A stretch of DNA of 64,000 nt from an uncultured Paracoccaceae bacterium (GTDB taxonomy: Bacteria; Pseudomonadota; Alphaproteobacteria; Rhodobacterales; Rhodobacteraceae). Positions within the stretch are counted from its first letter, which is position 1, and the number at the start of each line of letters is the position of its first letter. The translations under genes were made by a program, and so were the position numbers. Shown piece by piece: positions 13,347-24,415 of this stretch. The notes under the pieces were generated by a model, which saw only the letters and a list, made by a program, of their open reading frames with translations, searched no databases and was not told the origin of the DNA. The stretch spans positions 62,001 through 126,000 of the forward strand of contig CALJZN010000043.1 in NCBI GenBank assembly GCA_937983405.1, read 5' to 3'.

Positions 13347-14762
13347 ATGGGCGGCAAGGCGGCCGAGAAGGCGCGGGCGAAGATCAAGGAGCTCAAGGCC
13401 GAGCTGCGCGCACTGCGCAAGGAGGTCTCGGCGCTGAAGAAGGCCCGGAAGGCCCGCGCCGGCGCGACGCTGGCCGAGACCGCGCCGGGCGCGACGGCCA
13501 CGACGCAGACGCCGAAAAAGGGGGGCATCGTCTCGCCGCTCGCCCCGCCCGCCTTTCCCGACCTGCCCGTGATCGCGGGGGTCGAGTTCGCGACCGCCGC
13601 CGCCGGGGTGCGCTATGCCGGCCGAACCGATGTGATGCTGGCCCGCCTTGCCCCCGGCACGGCGGTTGCCGGGGTGTTCACCCGCTCGGCCACCCGCGCC
13701 GCCTCGGTTCTTGACTGCGAGGCCAAGCTCGCGCTGCCGCAGGACGCTGCCGCCGGCGCGGCCATCCTCGTGAACTCGGGCAACGCCAACGCCTTCACCG
13801 GCGCCGAGGGTGCCGCCGCGGTCGCCCGCGTCGCCGGCGCCGTGGCCGCGGCCCTGGGCGTGCCCGAGACGCGCGTCTTCACCTCGTCCACCGGCGTCAT
13901 CGGCGAGCTGCTGCCAGCCGAGCGGATCGTCGCGGCGATCGACGGGCTTGCCGCCGGGCTCGACGCGGGCGCCATCGCCGCGGCCGCCCGCGCCATCATG
14001 ACCACCGACACCTTCCCCAAGGGTGCCGCCGCCGAGGTCGCGGTCGAGGGCGGCACGGTGCGGATCGCCGGCATCGCCAAGGGGTCGGGCATGATCGCCC
14101 CCGACCTTGCCACCATGCTCGTCTACATCTTCACCGATGCCGCCATCGCCCCCAAGGCCCTGCAGCGCATGCTGGCGCGCAACATCCGGGCCACCTTCAA
14201 CGCGATCACGGTGGACGGCGACACCTCGACCTCCGACGCGCTGATCCTGGCGGCCACGGGGCGGGCGCAGGCGGCGCCGATCGCCGACCTGCGCAGCAGC
14301 TCCGCCCGCGCCTTCGAGCGGGCGCTGGCGGGCGTGATGCATGATCTGGCGCTGCAGGTCGTGCGCGACGGCGAGGGGGCGACCAAGCTGGTCGAGGTCG
14401 CCGTCACCGGCGCCGAAAGCGCGGCCGATGCCCGCGCCGTGGCCATGGCCATCGCCAATTCGCCCCTGGTCAAGACCGCCATCGCCGGCGAAGATCCCAA
14501 CTGGGGCCGGATCGTCATGGCAGTGGGCAAGTCGGGCGCGAGGGCCGACCGCGACCGCCTCGCGATCCGGCTGGGCGACATCGTGGTGGCCGAGAACGGC
14601 CGCGTCGCGCCGGGTTACCGAGAGGCCGACGGCGCGGCCTACATGAAGCGCGCCGAGCTGGTCGTGGGCGTGGATCTGGGTCTGGGCGATGGGCGCTTCA
14701 CCGCCTGGACCTGCGACCTCACGCACCGCTACATCGACATCAACGCCGACTACCGGTCGTGA
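13347..14762 (+). CDS. argJ: Bifunctional glutamate N-acetyltransferase / amino-acid acetyltransferase with coiled-coil N-terminal extension
   Basis: Recycles acetyl groups between N-acetylornithine and glutamate in arginine synthesis. The precursor self-cleaves at the Thr in KGSGMIAPDLATMLVY (Thr256), and the C-terminus ANYRS-like ending (INADYRS) is typical. The catalytic core begins near residue 61 (GIVSPLAPPAF). It is preceded by 60 extra residues: a charged Lys/Glu/Ala/Leu segment at 4-37 that reads as a coiled coil, then a Thr/Ala linker. I see no ATG or GTG start between 13347 and the core, so the extension must be translated if this gene is expressed. A GTG at 13254, overlapping the parvulin stop, is an alternative start. 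Confidence 0.93.
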   Translation: MGGKAAEKARAKIKELKAELRALRKEVSALKKARKARAGATLAETAPGATATTQTPKKGGIVSPLAPPAFPDLPVIAGVEFATAAAGVRYAGRTDVMLARLAPGTAVAGVFTRSATRAASVLDCEAKLALPQDAAAGAAILVNSGNANAFTGAEGAAAVARVAGAVAAALGVPETRVFTSSTGVIGELLPAERIVAAIDGLAAGLDAGAIAAAARAIMTTDTFPKGAAAEVAVEGGTVRIAGIAKGSGMIAPDLATMLVYIFTDAAIAPKALQRMLARNIRATFNAITVDGDTSTSDALILAATGRAQAAPIADLRSSSARAFERALAGVMHDLALQVVRDGEGATKLVEVAVTGAESAADARAVAMAIANSPLVKTAIAGEDPNWGRIVMAVGKSGARADRDRLAIRLGDIVVAENGRVAPGYREADGAAYMKRAELVVGVDLGLGDGRFTAWTCDLTHRYIDINADYRS

Positions 14763-14829
14763 TGGCTGCGGTCCCTTCGCGCCCTGCGCCGCGCGGCTGC
14801 GCAGGCTGGCCTGCGGCGGGGCGCCGGGC

Positions 14830-15228
14830 GTGACGCTCGTGCTCGTCTCGGCCGTGGCCCTGGTCGATCCGGACGGCCGCGTGCTGCTGGCGCAGCGGCC
14901 CGAGGGCAAGGCGATGGCCGGGCTGTGGGAGTTTCCGGGCGGCAAGGTCGAGCCCGGGGAAAGCCCCGAGGCCGCGCTGATCCGCGAGCTGCGCGAGGAG
15001 CTCGGCATCGACACCGAAGCCTCGTGCCTCGCCCCGCTCAGCTTTGCCAGCCACGCCTACGACGAGTTTCACCTGCTGATGCCGCTGTTCGTTTGCCGCC
15101 GCTGGGCCGGCCGCGTGACCGCGCGCGAGGGGCAGCGATTTGCCTGGGTGCGCCCGTCCGCCTTGCAGGACTATCCCATGCCGCCCGCGGATCTGCCGCT
15201 GATTCCCCACCTGCGCGATTGGCTCTGA
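14830..15228 (+). CDS. mutT: 8-oxo-dGTP diphosphatase MutT
   Basis: Sanitises oxidised dGTP before it can be built into DNA. The 132-residue length and the Nudix box, from GGKVEPGESPE to RELREELGI (residues 37-61), fit MutT well. The start is GTG; the region before it encodes nothing like the family. It lies 67 bases after argJ on the same strand, a pairing I recall from related genomes, and is probably cotranscribed with it. CoA- or NADH-specific Nudix function is less likely, given the length and closeness to the E. coli pattern. Confidence 0.88.
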   Translation: MTLVLVSAVALVDPDGRVLLAQRPEGKAMAGLWEFPGGKVEPGESPEAALIRELREELGIDTEASCLAPLSFASHAYDEFHLLMPLFVCRRWAGRVTAREGQRFAWVRPSALQDYPMPPADLPLIPHLRDWL

Positions 15229-15257
15229 ACCTTCCATCAGGGTTTCCCACAGATTTC

Positions 15258-15287
15258 TTGCCGGCGACGCAGCCTTGCGGCTAAAAT
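15258..15287 (+). promoter_or_regulatory. Weak candidate promoter before the 46-residue gene
   Basis: TTGCCG at 15258-15263, an 18-bp spacer and TAAAAT at 15282-15287. The region is flanked by a CAGATTT/AAATCTG inverted repeat. Confidence 0.3.
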
Positions 15288-15356
15288 CTGGGTGACTCTC
15301 GGCAGCCGTGCACTAGGCTGAGCACCGCTGGTGGGGGGGCGGGCAGGAGCGGCGCA

Positions 15357-15497
15357 ATGATCCGCACGATCATGATCGGAGAGTACATCTCGGTTCAGGG
15401 GCTTTTCGTCGGCCGGCTGCCCGACGGCCGCATCGCCGTGCGCGTCGGCGACCGGGTGTTCACGGGGCGGCCCGTCTGCGACCGCGCCGCCGCCTGA
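15357..15497 (+). CDS. Small hypothetical protein, 46 residues
   Basis: A short gene beginning MIRTIMIGEYISVQG and ending in a Cys-Asp-Arg-Ala-rich tail. It is supported by a good AGGAG ribosome site seven bases before the ATG, an upstream promoter candidate and a protein pattern with alternating Val/Gly that looks like a small beta barrel (GRIAVRVGDRVFTG). I do not recognise the family and see no signal peptide or membrane segment. It sits alone between mutT and the convergent infB, so its role could concern translation, but that is only position. Confidence 0.6.
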   Translation: MIRTIMIGEYISVQGLFVGRLPDGRIAVRVGDRVFTGRPVCDRAAA

Positions 15498-15532
15498 GGC
15501 GCCCGGGCACAAGCGGCGCGCGCGCCCGAGCT

Positions 15533-15566
15533 CCCGGTGACGACCAGCCCCCGGTGACGACCAGCC
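15533..15566. repeat. Perfect 17-bp tandem duplication
   Basis: CCCGGTGACGACCAGCC is repeated head to tail at 15533-15549 and 15550-15566, in the gap between the small gene and infB. A GCCGGGC/GCCCGGC hairpin without a T-run follows at about 15580-15594 and could end either convergent transcript. Confidence 0.75.
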
Positions 15567-15613
15567 GATGACAGCGCAGGCCGGGCTGCCCGGCGTCAGG
15601 TCGCCGCCCGGCC

Positions 15614-18139
15614 TCAGGTCAGCGAGCGCTCGACCGTCTCGCGCTCGAAGATCTCGATGATGTCGCCCTCCCGGACGTCGTCGTAGTTCTCGAAGGCCAT
15701 GCCGCATTCCTGGCCCGAGGTGACTTCCTTCACCTCATCCTTGAAGCGCTTGAGCGTCTTGAGCGTGCCTTCGTGAATCACGACGTTGTCGCGCAGCAGC
15801 CGGACGCCGGCCGACCGCCGCGCGACGCCCTCGGTCACCAGGCAGCCGGCCACCTTGCCCACGCCCGACACCTTGAAGACCTGAAGGATTCGGGCGTAGC
15901 CGATGAACTTCTCGCGCACCTCGTCCTTCAGCAGGCCCGAGGCCGCCGCCTTCACGTCGTCCACCAGGTCGTAGATCACGCTGTAATAGCGCAGCTCGAC
16001 GCCCTTCTGGTTGGCCGCGGCCCGCGCCGGCGCGTTGGCGCGCACGTTGAACCCGATGACCAACGCCTTCGACGCCTCGGCCAGGCCGATGTCCGTCTCG
16101 GTGATGGCGCCGACCCCGGAATGCAGCACCCGGACGCGCACTTCCTCGTTGCCGATCTTGTCCAGCGCCTGCACGATGGCCTCGGCCGAGCCCTGGACAT
16201 CGGCCTTCACCACCACCGCCAGTTCGGCCACCTTCTGGTCTGCCCGGGCGCGGGCGATGAGCTGTTCGAGCGTCGCGGACGCCCCCGCTGCCGCGCGCTT
16301 CTCGCGCGCGACCTGTTCGCGGTAGCTTGCGATCTCGCGCGCCTGCGCCTCGGTCTCGACCACGTTCAGCACGTCGCCTGCCTCGGGCGTGCCCTGCAGG
16401 CCCAGCACCTCGACCGGCACCGACGGCCCGGCCTCGTCCACCCGCTCCCCCTTGTCGTTGATGAGCGCGCGGACCTTGCCCCACTGCTCGCCCACGACGA
16501 AGACATCGCCCTTGCGCAGCGTGCCGTTCTGCACCAGCACCGTGGCGATCGGCCCGCGGCCGACATCGAGCTTGGCCTCGATCACCGCGCCCACTGCCGC
16601 CCGGGCAGGGTTGGCCTTGAGTTCCAGAACCTCGGCCTGAAGCGCGATGGCCTCGAGCAGCTCGTCGAGCCCCTTGCCGGTGATCGCCGAAACCTCGACG
16701 TCCTGCACGTCGCCCGACAGCTTCTCGACCACCACCTCGTGCTGCAGCAGATCGGTGCGGACCTTCTGCGGGTTGGCGGAGGGCTTGTCGATCTTGTTGA
16801 TCGCCACGATCATCGGCACCCCGGCCGCCTTGGCGTGGTTGATCGCCTCGACCGTCTGCGGCATCACCGCATCGTCGGCAGCCACGACCAGAACGACGAT
16901 GTCGGTCACCTGCGCCCCGCGCGCGCGCATCGAGGTGAAGGCGGCGTGGCCGGGGGTGTCGAGGAAGGTCAGCGTCTGGCCGCCCTCGGTTTTCACCTGG
17001 TAGGCGCCGATGTGCTGGGTGATGCCGCCGGCCTCGCCCGCGACCACGTTGGTCTTGCGGATCGCATCCAGCAGGCTGGTCTTGCCGTGGTCGACATGGC
17101 CCATGATGGTGACGACCGGCGGCCGCGGCCGCAGATCCTCCGGGCGGTCGCGGACGGTGTCGATCACCTGCTCGACGTCGGCATCCGAGACGCGCACGGC
17201 GCGGTGGCCGAACTCTTCGATGACCAGCTCGGCCGTGTCGGCGTCGATGGTCTGGTTCATCGTCGCCATGACGCCCATCTTCATCAGCGCCTTGACGACG
17301 TCGGCCGCGCGCTCGGCCATGCGGTTGGCCAGTTCCTGCACGATGATCGTCTCGGGCAGCTGCACCTCGCGCACCTGTTTCTCGCGCGAGACGTTCATGC
17401 CCATGGCCTTCTGCCGCGCGCGCTCCTGCTTGCGCTTCATCGCGGCCAGGCTGCGCTGGCGGCCGCCCTCGTCCGAGATCGCCTCGGTCAGCGTGAGCTT
17501 ACCGGCGCGGCGGCCGTCCTCGCGGCTGCGCGCGGCGCGCGAATCGCGCTCGGCGTCGCGCTCGCGCTCGCCCTTGCGGGCGGGGGCCGCACCCGGGCGG
17601 GGCGCCGGCCGCTCGGCCACGGGGGCAGCGACCGGCGCCGCAGGGGCTGACCGCGGCGCGCGCGCCAGAGCCTCGGCCTCGCGCTTGGCACGCTCTTCCG
17701 CTTCGGCCTTTGCGGCGGCAGTGGCGATTCGCTCCCGCTCCTCGCGCTCCCTCGCATCCGCCTCCTCGCGCTTGCGCTGGCGCTCGAGGTCGCGCTCGCG
17801 CTCTTCCTCGAGGCGGCGGGCGGCCTCCTGCGCCTCGCGCGCCCGGGCGGCCTGCACGGCGGCGAGGCGCCGCGCCATCTCGCTGTCGGAAACCCCCGCA
17901 GGGCGCTTGCCGGGCATCGCCACCTGCGGCTTGCCCGCCTGCGACGGACCACCGCCGGCGGCGCCCGGTGCAGCGGTGGCGGCGGCCGGGGTCGCGGGCT
18001 TGGCCGCGACAAGCCGCTTGCGCTGCTTGGTCTCGACCACGACGGCCTTCGTCCGGCCGTGGCTGAAGCTTTGCTTCACCTGGCCAGGATGCGACGCACC
18101 GCGCAGCCCGAGGGGCTTCTTTCCGTCAGTGTCGGTCAT
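15614..18139 (-). CDS. infB: Translation initiation factor IF-2
   Basis: GTPase that brings fMet-tRNA to the 30S subunit. It has 841 residues. A basic, Glu/Arg/Ala-rich N-terminal region (roughly residues 60-260) reads as long charged helix. The G domain follows with [20 protein letters not shown] and NKIDKP, then the IF-2 C-terminal domains. The start [11 protein letters not shown] overlaps the stop of the ylxR-like gene as ATGA. It is the last gene of the rimP-nusA-ylxR-infB operon. The rbfA and truB genes that often follow are absent; a convergent small gene is found instead. Confidence 0.97.
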   Translation of the reverse strand: MTDTDGKKPLGLRGASHPGQVKQSFSHGRTKAVVVETKQRKRLVAAKPATPAAATAAPGAAGGGPSQAGKPQVAMPGKRPAGVSDSEMARRLAAVQAARAREAQEAARRLEEERERDLERQRKREEADAREREERERIATAAAKAEAEERAKREAEALARAPRSAPAAPVAAPVAERPAPRPGAAPARKGERERDAERDSRAARSREDGRRAGKLTLTEAISDEGGRQRSLAAMKRKQERARQKAMGMNVSREKQVREVQLPETIIVQELANRMAERAADVVKALMKMGVMATMNQTIDADTAELVIEEFGHRAVRVSDADVEQVIDTVRDRPEDLRPRPPVVTIMGHVDHGKTSLLDAIRKTNVVAGEAGGITQHIGAYQVKTEGGQTLTFLDTPGHAAFTSMRARGAQVTDIVVLVVAADDAVMPQTVEAINHAKAAGVPMIVAINKIDKPSANPQKVRTDLLQHEVVVEKLSGDVQDVEVSAITGKGLDELLEAIALQAEVLELKANPARAAVGAVIEAKLDVGRGPIATVLVQNGTLRKGDVFVVGEQWGKVRALINDKGERVDEAGPSVPVEVLGLQGTPEAGDVLNVVETEAQAREIASYREQVAREKRAAAGASATLEQLIARARADQKVAELAVVVKADVQGSAEAIVQALDKIGNEEVRVRVLHSGVGAITETDIGLAEASKALVIGFNVRANAPARAAANQKGVELRYYSVIYDLVDDVKAAASGLLKDEVREKFIGYARILQVFKVSGVGKVAGCLVTEGVARRSAGVRLLRDNVVIHEGTLKTLKRFKDEVKEVTSGQECGMAFENYDDVREGDIIEIFERETVERSLT

Positions 18140-18768
18140 CAGACTTTCGCTTCCTTCCCGGCAGCATCGCCGCCGACACGCTCCCGCAGCCCCGAGAGCC
18201 GCGCGGCTTCCTCTACAACACGGGACGTGACTCCGCCAGCCGCAAGCGCCCCATGTATCACACGTTCCCGGCCAAAAGCCAAACCCATTTCCCCGGCGGT
18301 GAGGCACCCCACGAAGGCGCCCTCGCCGTCGGGCGGCCGCAGCCGCGCCCGTTCCCGCGGCGAGCCGTCGGACGCCTGCACAAGCACCGCGACCCGACCC
18401 GCGACGAGCCATTCCTTGACCTTCTCGAACCCCGCCACCGCCGCACCGGACTTGCGAGCGAGCGACACAAGCTCGACCACCCGGCGCGCCAGCTGCGCCT
18501 CGACGAGCGCCACAAGCCCCTCGGGCACCTTCGCCGGGGCTCTCGCGGCGCGGGCGAACAGGCCACGGGCCGCGGCCTTCTCGAGCGCGGCGCGATCGGC
18601 CGCGACCCAGAGGCCGCGGCCGGGAAGGCGGCCGAGGATATCGGGCACCACCTCGCCCTCGGGCCCGATCACGAAGCGGATGAGGCCCGCCTTGGGCTGC
18701 ACCTCGCCGGTGGCGATGCAGCGCCGCTCGGGGCCCTCCGCCGCATCGCGCCGCCCGCCCCGGCCCAT
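18139..18768 (-). CDS. YlxR-like RNA-binding protein (DUF448 plus L7Ae-like domain)
   Basis: A 209-residue protein between nusA and infB. Residues 12-75 are the DUF448/YlxR fold ([10 protein letters not shown], then [12 protein letters not shown]). Residues about 85-185 resemble the L7Ae/L30e RNA-binding fold ([15 protein letters not shown]). This two-domain form is common in alphaproteobacteria at this place. It presumably binds RNA in the transcription-translation machinery; its exact role is unknown to me. It lies 14 bases after nusA and overlaps infB by four bases. Confidence 0.88.
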   Translation of the reverse strand: MGRGGRRDAAEGPERRCIATGEVQPKAGLIRFVIGPEGEVVPDILGRLPGRGLWVAADRAALEKAAARGLFARAARAPAKVPEGLVALVEAQLARRVVELVSLARKSGAAVAGFEKVKEWLVAGRVAVLVQASDGSPRERARLRPPDGEGAFVGCLTAGEMGLAFGRERVIHGALAAGGVTSRVVEEAARLSGLRERVGGDAAGKEAKV

Positions 18769-18782
18769 GCCGTCCGCGCCGC

Positions 18783-20408
18783 TCAGCCGCGCGCCTCCGC
18801 CCCGTCGTCGTCCGCGTCGTCGTGGCCTTCGCCGCCGTCCGGCGACAGCGCCGAGGGATCGACCCACCCCAGCAGGACCCGCGCCGTCATCACCAGATGC
18901 TGCGCCTCTTCCAGGCTGAGGTCGAACTTTTCGAGGATGCCCTCGTCCTTCACGCGCTGGCCGTTCACCGTGGTCCAGCCGCCCGCAAGCTCCCAGTCGG
19001 CGCAGGTGGCGAAATCCTCCAGCGTCTTGATGCCCGCCTTCGCCAGCGCCTCGACCATCTGCGGCGTGAGCCCCTCGAACTCGATCAGGCTGTCGTCGGC
19101 GCCCAGCGCACGGGCAGCCTCGATGGCCTTGGCGTTCTGCGCGGCGAGGTAGTCCTGCGCCCGGGCCTGAAGCTCGGCCGCGGTGTCCTCGTCGAAGCCC
19201 GCGATCGAGAGCAGCTCGTCGATGTCGACAAAGGCCACCTCCTCGAGGTTGGTGAAGCCCTCGGCCACCAGAAGCTGCGCCAGCGTCTCGTCCACGTCGA
19301 GCGCCTCGACGAACAGCCGGGTGCGCTCGGCAAACTCGGCCTGCCGGCGCTGGCTCTCGTCCGATTCGGTCATGATGTCGATGTCGAGGCCGGTGAGCTG
19401 GCTGGCCAGCCGCACGTTCTGGCCGCGCCGGCCGATGGCAAGCGACAGCTGGTCGTCGGGCACCACCACCTCGATCCGCCCCGCCTCCTCGTCGATGACG
19501 ACCTTCGACACCTCGGCAGGCTGCAGCGCGTTGACAAGGAAGGTCGCCTGATCCTCGTTCCAGGGGATGATGTCGATCTTCTCGCCCTGAAGCTCGCCCA
19601 CCACCGCCTGCACGCGGCTGCCGCGCATGCCCACGCAGGCCCCCACCGGGTCGATCGAGTTGTCGTAGGAGATGACGGCGATCTTGGCGCGGCTGCCGGG
19701 GTCGCGCGCCACCGCCTTGATCTCGATGATGCCGTCGTAGATTTCCGGCACCTCCATCTTGAACAGCGCCGCCATGAACTCGGGCGCGGTCCGCGACAGG
19801 AAGATCTGCGGGCCGCGGGCCTCGCGCCGGACATCCTTGATCAGGGCGCGGATGCGGTCGTTGGGGCGGTGCGTCTCGCGCGGGATGCGGTCGTTGCGGC
19901 GCAGGATCGCCTCGCCCCGGCCGACATCGACGATGAGGTTGCCGTATTCCTCGCGCTTGACCACGCCGTTGATGATGGTGCCGACGCGGTCCTTGAACTC
20001 CTCGTATTGCCGGTCGCGCTCGGCCTCGCGGACCCGCTGCAGGATCACCTGCTTGGCCGACTGCGCCGCGATCCGCCCCATGTCCACGGGCGGCACCTCC
20101 TCGCGGATCTCGTCGCCGACCTTGGGATCGGGCAGCAGCGCCTTCGCCTCCCTGACCGTCATCTGTGCGTGGTGGTTCTCGACCGCCCCGTCCTCGACCA
20201 CGGTGCGCACGCGGGTGAAGGTGGCCCGGCCGGTCTTGCGGTCGATCTTCACGCGGATGTCGAGCTCGGAGCCGTAGCGCGACTTCGCCGCCCGGGCGAG
20301 GCTGTCCTCCATCGCCTGGACCACGAGTTCGGGGTCGATCATCTTCTCGCGCGCGACCGCCTCGGCGGTCTGGAGAAGCTCGAGCTGGTTGGCGGAAGTG
20401 ATGGCCAT
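18783..20408 (-). CDS. nusA: Transcription termination/antitermination protein NusA
   Basis: RNA polymerase-binding factor controlling pausing, termination and antitermination. The 541 residues show the N-terminal polymerase-binding domain, an S1 domain beginning near residue 135, KH domains ([16 protein letters not shown]) and two C-terminal helix-hairpin-helix repeats ([15 protein letters not shown] and [16 protein letters not shown]). Three bases separate it from rimP. NusA classically feeds back on its own operon, which makes the hairpin in the operon leader noteworthy. Confidence 0.98.
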   Translation of the reverse strand: MAITSANQLELLQTAEAVAREKMIDPELVVQAMEDSLARAAKSRYGSELDIRVKIDRKTGRATFTRVRTVVEDGAVENHHAQMTVREAKALLPDPKVGDEIREEVPPVDMGRIAAQSAKQVILQRVREAERDRQYEEFKDRVGTIINGVVKREEYGNLIVDVGRGEAILRRNDRIPRETHRPNDRIRALIKDVRREARGPQIFLSRTAPEFMAALFKMEVPEIYDGIIEIKAVARDPGSRAKIAVISYDNSIDPVGACVGMRGSRVQAVVGELQGEKIDIIPWNEDQATFLVNALQPAEVSKVVIDEEAGRIEVVVPDDQLSLAIGRRGQNVRLASQLTGLDIDIMTESDESQRRQAEFAERTRLFVEALDVDETLAQLLVAEGFTNLEEVAFVDIDELLSIAGFDEDTAAELQARAQDYLAAQNAKAIEAARALGADDSLIEFEGLTPQMVEALAKAGIKTLEDFATCADWELAGGWTTVNGQRVKDEGILEKFDLSLEEAQHLVMTARVLLGWVDPSALSPDGGEGHDDADDDGAEARG

Positions 20409-20411
20409 GTC

Positions 20412-21059
20412 CTAGTGCTCCTTGCCGTTGGCCGGCGCGGCCGGGCGGGCCGCATCGCCGTCGTCGTCGTCGTCCTCGTCCCCGTCGTCGTCCGCGGTCT
20501 CGACCGCGTCGAAATCGTCCTCGTCGATCAGCCCGGCATCTTCGCGCCCGCGCAGCGCCTCGGCGATCAGCGCGTCGGTCAGCACCAGCTTGGCGTCGGC
20601 AAGCCACTCGAACTTCAGCCCGACGGTCACCGGCCCGAGCTTGCCCCGGTCGAGCTCGATCAGCACCTCGTCGCCCTCGGTGCCCTGCAGCAGGCCCCGG
20701 AAGCGGCGGCGCCCGTCGATCGGCGCCTCGGTCTCGATCCGCGCCTCGTGGCCGGCCCAGAGGTCGAAATCCTTCAGCCGCGTCAGCGGCCGGTCGATCC
20801 CGGGCGAGGAGACCTCGAGCGTATAGGCCTCGTCGATCGGGTCCTCCACGTCCAGCGCGGCCGAGATGGCGGTGGAGATGCGCGCGCAGTCGTCCACCAC
20901 GATGCCGCCCTCGGGCCGGTCGGCCATGATCTGCAGCGTCTTGCGCTGCCCGCCCATGAGGCGCAGGCGCACCAGCTCGAAACCCAGTCCCTCGATCACG
21001 GGGGCGACGATCGCGGCCAGGCGGCGGTCGATGGGGGTCTTGGCGATGAGATCGGTCAA
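20412..21059 (-). CDS. rimP: Ribosome maturation factor RimP
   Basis: Assembly factor for the 30S subunit and first gene of the nusA-infB operon. It has 215 residues. The N-terminal domain contains [20 protein letters not shown], then [11 protein letters not shown], both family marks. The C-terminus ends in an extreme Asp/Glu run (about residues 175-205), longer than in enteric RimP. The start is TTG ([15 protein letters not shown]), chosen because this is where the homologous N-terminus begins. There is only a weak GAGAG ribosome site, so initiation may be inefficient. Confidence 0.95.
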   Translation of the reverse strand: MTDLIAKTPIDRRLAAIVAPVIEGLGFELVRLRLMGGQRKTLQIMADRPEGGIVVDDCARISTAISAALDVEDPIDEAYTLEVSSPGIDRPLTRLKDFDLWAGHEARIETEAPIDGRRRFRGLLQGTEGDEVLIELDRGKLGPVTVGLKFEWLADAKLVLTDALIAEALRGREDAGLIDEDDFDAVETADDDGDEDDDDDGDAARPAAPANGKEH

Positions 21060-21096
21060 GGTGCTCTCGGAGACGGTGGCGGTAGCGGGAGGGTTG

Positions 21097-21124
21097 AAAA
21101 CGAAAAACGGGCCGAGCGGCCCGT
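21097..21124 (-). terminator. Intrinsic terminator-like hairpin in the rimP-nusA-infB leader, downstream of pip
   Basis: On the minus strand CGGGCCGCTCGGCCCG folds into a GC-rich hairpin (21123-21108) followed at once by TTTTT. It is the only hairpin of this textbook kind with a T-run that I found on a coding strand here. It lies after pip but also after a promoter candidate for rimP, so it could end pip transcripts, attenuate the operon, or do both. Confidence 0.75.
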
Positions 21125-21176
21125 CGATCCTGCCGATGGTCCGCGGGGGTGGAGGCCGCAGCGCCGCTGTTCGCCC

Positions 21177-21205
21177 GATATAGGCGGGCCTGCGCGCCGA
21201 TGCAA
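21177..21205 (-). promoter_or_regulatory. Candidate sigma70 promoter of the rimP-nusA-ylxR-infB operon
   Basis: TTGCAT at 21205-21200, a 17-bp spacer and TATATC at 21182-21177, just past the pip stop. The predicted transcript start, near 21170, gives a leader of about 110 bases that contains the hairpin at 21124-21097. Confidence 0.5.
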
Positions 21206-21213
21206 GCCGGACG

Positions 21214-22203
21214 TCAGAGCCCCATCTGCGCGCCCCGCCCGCGCAGCGCGTCGGTCGTGCGCACCAGTTCGGCGCTGATCCCGGGCTCGCTCAGCGCATG
21301 GCCCGCGCCGGGGATCATCCGCAGATGCCCCTTCGGCCAGCGCGCGGCCAGCTTCCAGGCCGAGATCGGCGGGCAGATCATGTCGTAGCGCCCCTGCACG
21401 ATCACGCCCGGAATCGCGCCGATCTCGGGCATGCGGTTGAGGATCTGCCCGTCTTCCTCGAGAAAGCCGTCATTGACGAAATAGTGGTTCTCCAGCCGAG
21501 CGAAGGCGCGGGCATAGTCGGCCGGGCTCTCGCCCGCGGGCCCCTCGTGGTCGATCGAGGCGAGCGCGTTCTCCCACGATGCCCAGGCGCGGGCAAAGCG
21601 CGTCTCGGTCGCCGCATCGCCCGAGAACAGGCGGCGGTGGTAGGCGGCGATCAGGTCGTCGCGCTCGTCCGCCGGCACCATGCCGGCAAACCGCGCCCAG
21701 AGGTCGGGAAAGAACTGCCCCGCCCCGCCGCCGTAGAACCAGGCCAGCTCGGCCCTCGTCATCAGGAACACGCCGCGCAGGATCAGATGGGCCGCCCGCT
21801 CGGGGTGGGCCTGGGCGTAGATCAGCGCCAGCGTCGCGCCCCAGCTGCCGCCGAACACGACCCAGCGGGCGATGCCCAGCGCCTCGCGGATGCGCTCGAT
21901 GTCGGCGACCAGATGCCAGGTGGTGTTGGCCTCGACGCTGGCATGGGGGCGCGAGCGGCCGCAGCCGCGCTGGTCGAACAGGACGACGCGCCAGGCCCGG
22001 GGATCGAAATAGCGCCGCATCGCCGGGCTGCAGCCGCCGCCGGGGCCGCCGTGCAGCACCACCACCGGCATGCCCTGGGGATGGCCGCACTGCTCGACAT
22101 AGATGCGGTGGCCGGCGCCCACATCCATCATCCGCTGGTCGAACGGCTCGACCGGCGGATAGAGAAACTCGGCTGCGCGCTTTTGGCCGGAGACCTTGTC
22201 CAT
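21214..22203 (-). CDS. pip: Prolyl aminopeptidase (proline iminopeptidase)
   Basis: Alpha/beta-hydrolase that removes N-terminal proline from peptides in the cytoplasm. The 329-residue frame starts [17 protein letters not shown] and shows HGGPGGGC (oxyanion region), DQRGCGRS, the nucleophile elbow [11 protein letters not shown] and the late histidine in GAGHALSE. These are all characteristic of the S33 family. There is no ribosome site before the ATG and the promoter -10 box sits only eight bases upstream, so the mRNA may be leaderless. It is divergent from ubiG. Confidence 0.95.
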   Translation of the reverse strand: MDKVSGQKRAAEFLYPPVEPFDQRMMDVGAGHRIYVEQCGHPQGMPVVVLHGGPGGGCSPAMRRYFDPRAWRVVLFDQRGCGRSRPHASVEANTTWHLVADIERIREALGIARWVVFGGSWGATLALIYAQAHPERAAHLILRGVFLMTRAELAWFYGGGAGQFFPDLWARFAGMVPADERDDLIAAYHRRLFSGDAATETRFARAWASWENALASIDHEGPAGESPADYARAFARLENHYFVNDGFLEEDGQILNRMPEIGAIPGVIVQGRYDMICPPISAWKLAARWPKGHLRMIPGAGHALSEPGISAELVRTTDALRGRGAQMGL

Positions 22204-22211
22204 GTCCGGTC

Positions 22212-22239
22212 TATATACCGCGGGCGGGCGGGACGCCAA
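22212..22239 (-). promoter_or_regulatory. Candidate promoter of pip
   Basis: TTGGCG at 22239-22234, 16 bp, TATATA at 22217-22212. The expected start point falls at or within two bases of the pip ATG. Confidence 0.5.
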
Positions 22240-22271
22240 CGCCCCGACGCGAAAACCGACCGGAGCGCCCG

Positions 22272-23030
22272 ATGAATGCCGACACTGCCGTGACCCCCGA
22301 GACCACCGTCGATCCCGCCGAGATCGCCAAGTTCGAGCGCATGGCGGCCGAATGGTGGGATCCGCAGGGCAAGTTCAAGCCGCTGCACATGCTCAACCCC
22401 TGCCGGCTGGACTACATCTCGGCCCAGATCGCCGCACAGTTCGGCCGCGACCGCGGTCGCCCCGCGCCGTTCTCGGGGCTCAGGCTGCTCGACATCGGCT
22501 GCGGCGGCGGGCTTCTCAGCGAGCCGATGGCGCGGCTGGGGGCCGAGGTCGTGGGCGCGGATGCCGCCGCGCGCAACATCCCCGTGGCGCGGCTGCACGC
22601 CGAGGCGATGGGGCTTGCCATCGACTATCGCCACACCACGGCCGAGGACCTGGCCGCGGCAGGCGAGACCTTCGATGTCGTGCTGAACATGGAGGTGGTC
22701 GAGCATGTGCCCGACCCGCTGGCCTATCTGACCGCCTGCGCCCGCCTGCTGCGGCCGGGGGGGATGATGGTCTGCTCGACCATCAACCGCAACGCGAAGA
22801 GCTTCGTCATGGCGATCGTGGGCGCCGAATGGGTGATGCGCTGGTTGCCCCGGGGCACCCACGACTGGCGGAAGTTCATCACCCCCGACGAGCTGTTCGA
22901 CCTCATCCGTCGCGCCGGCCTCGACCCGGTGGATCGCAAGGGGTTCGTCTTCAACCCCCTGTCCTGGTCCTGGTCGATCTCGGCCCGCGACCTGTCGGTG
23001 AACTACGTCACCACCAGCCTGCGGCGGTAG
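22272..23030 (+). CDS. ubiG: Ubiquinone biosynthesis O-methyltransferase UbiG
   Basis: SAM-dependent enzyme that carries out both O-methylations in ubiquinone synthesis. It has 252 residues. The signature [20 protein letters not shown] near the N-terminus is specific to UbiG. The SAM site follows as [19 protein letters not shown], and [11 protein letters not shown] and [11 protein letters not shown] complete the pattern. It is divergent from pip and converges on argG with six bases between stops. Confidence 0.97.
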   Translation: MNADTAVTPETTVDPAEIAKFERMAAEWWDPQGKFKPLHMLNPCRLDYISAQIAAQFGRDRGRPAPFSGLRLLDIGCGGGLLSEPMARLGAEVVGADAAARNIPVARLHAEAMGLAIDYRHTTAEDLAAAGETFDVVLNMEVVEHVPDPLAYLTACARLLRPGGMMVCSTINRNAKSFVMAIVGAEWVMRWLPRGTHDWRKFITPDELFDLIRRAGLDPVDRKGFVFNPLSWSWSISARDLSVNYVTTSLRR

Positions 23031-23036
23031 GGGGCC

Positions 23037-24272
<1,236 letters not shown>

Positions 24273-24308
24273 GGCGGGCTCCGTGGGGCGTGGGGCGGTC
24301 AGCGGCCG

Positions 24309-24337
24309 GGCTTAGCGGCTTCGCGGCGCGGCGGCAA
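24309..24337 (-). promoter_or_regulatory. Candidate promoter of argG
   Basis: TTGCCG at 24337-24332, a 17-bp spacer and TAAGCC at 24314-24309; the leader to the argG ATG would be about 30 bases. Confidence 0.35.
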
Positions 24338-24415
24338 GGCCGGGGGCCGCCAGGGGCCCGGGCCCCGCCTGGCACCCTCTGGCCCTTGCCGCGGCCGCCG
24401 GATAGGCTTGGCGTC

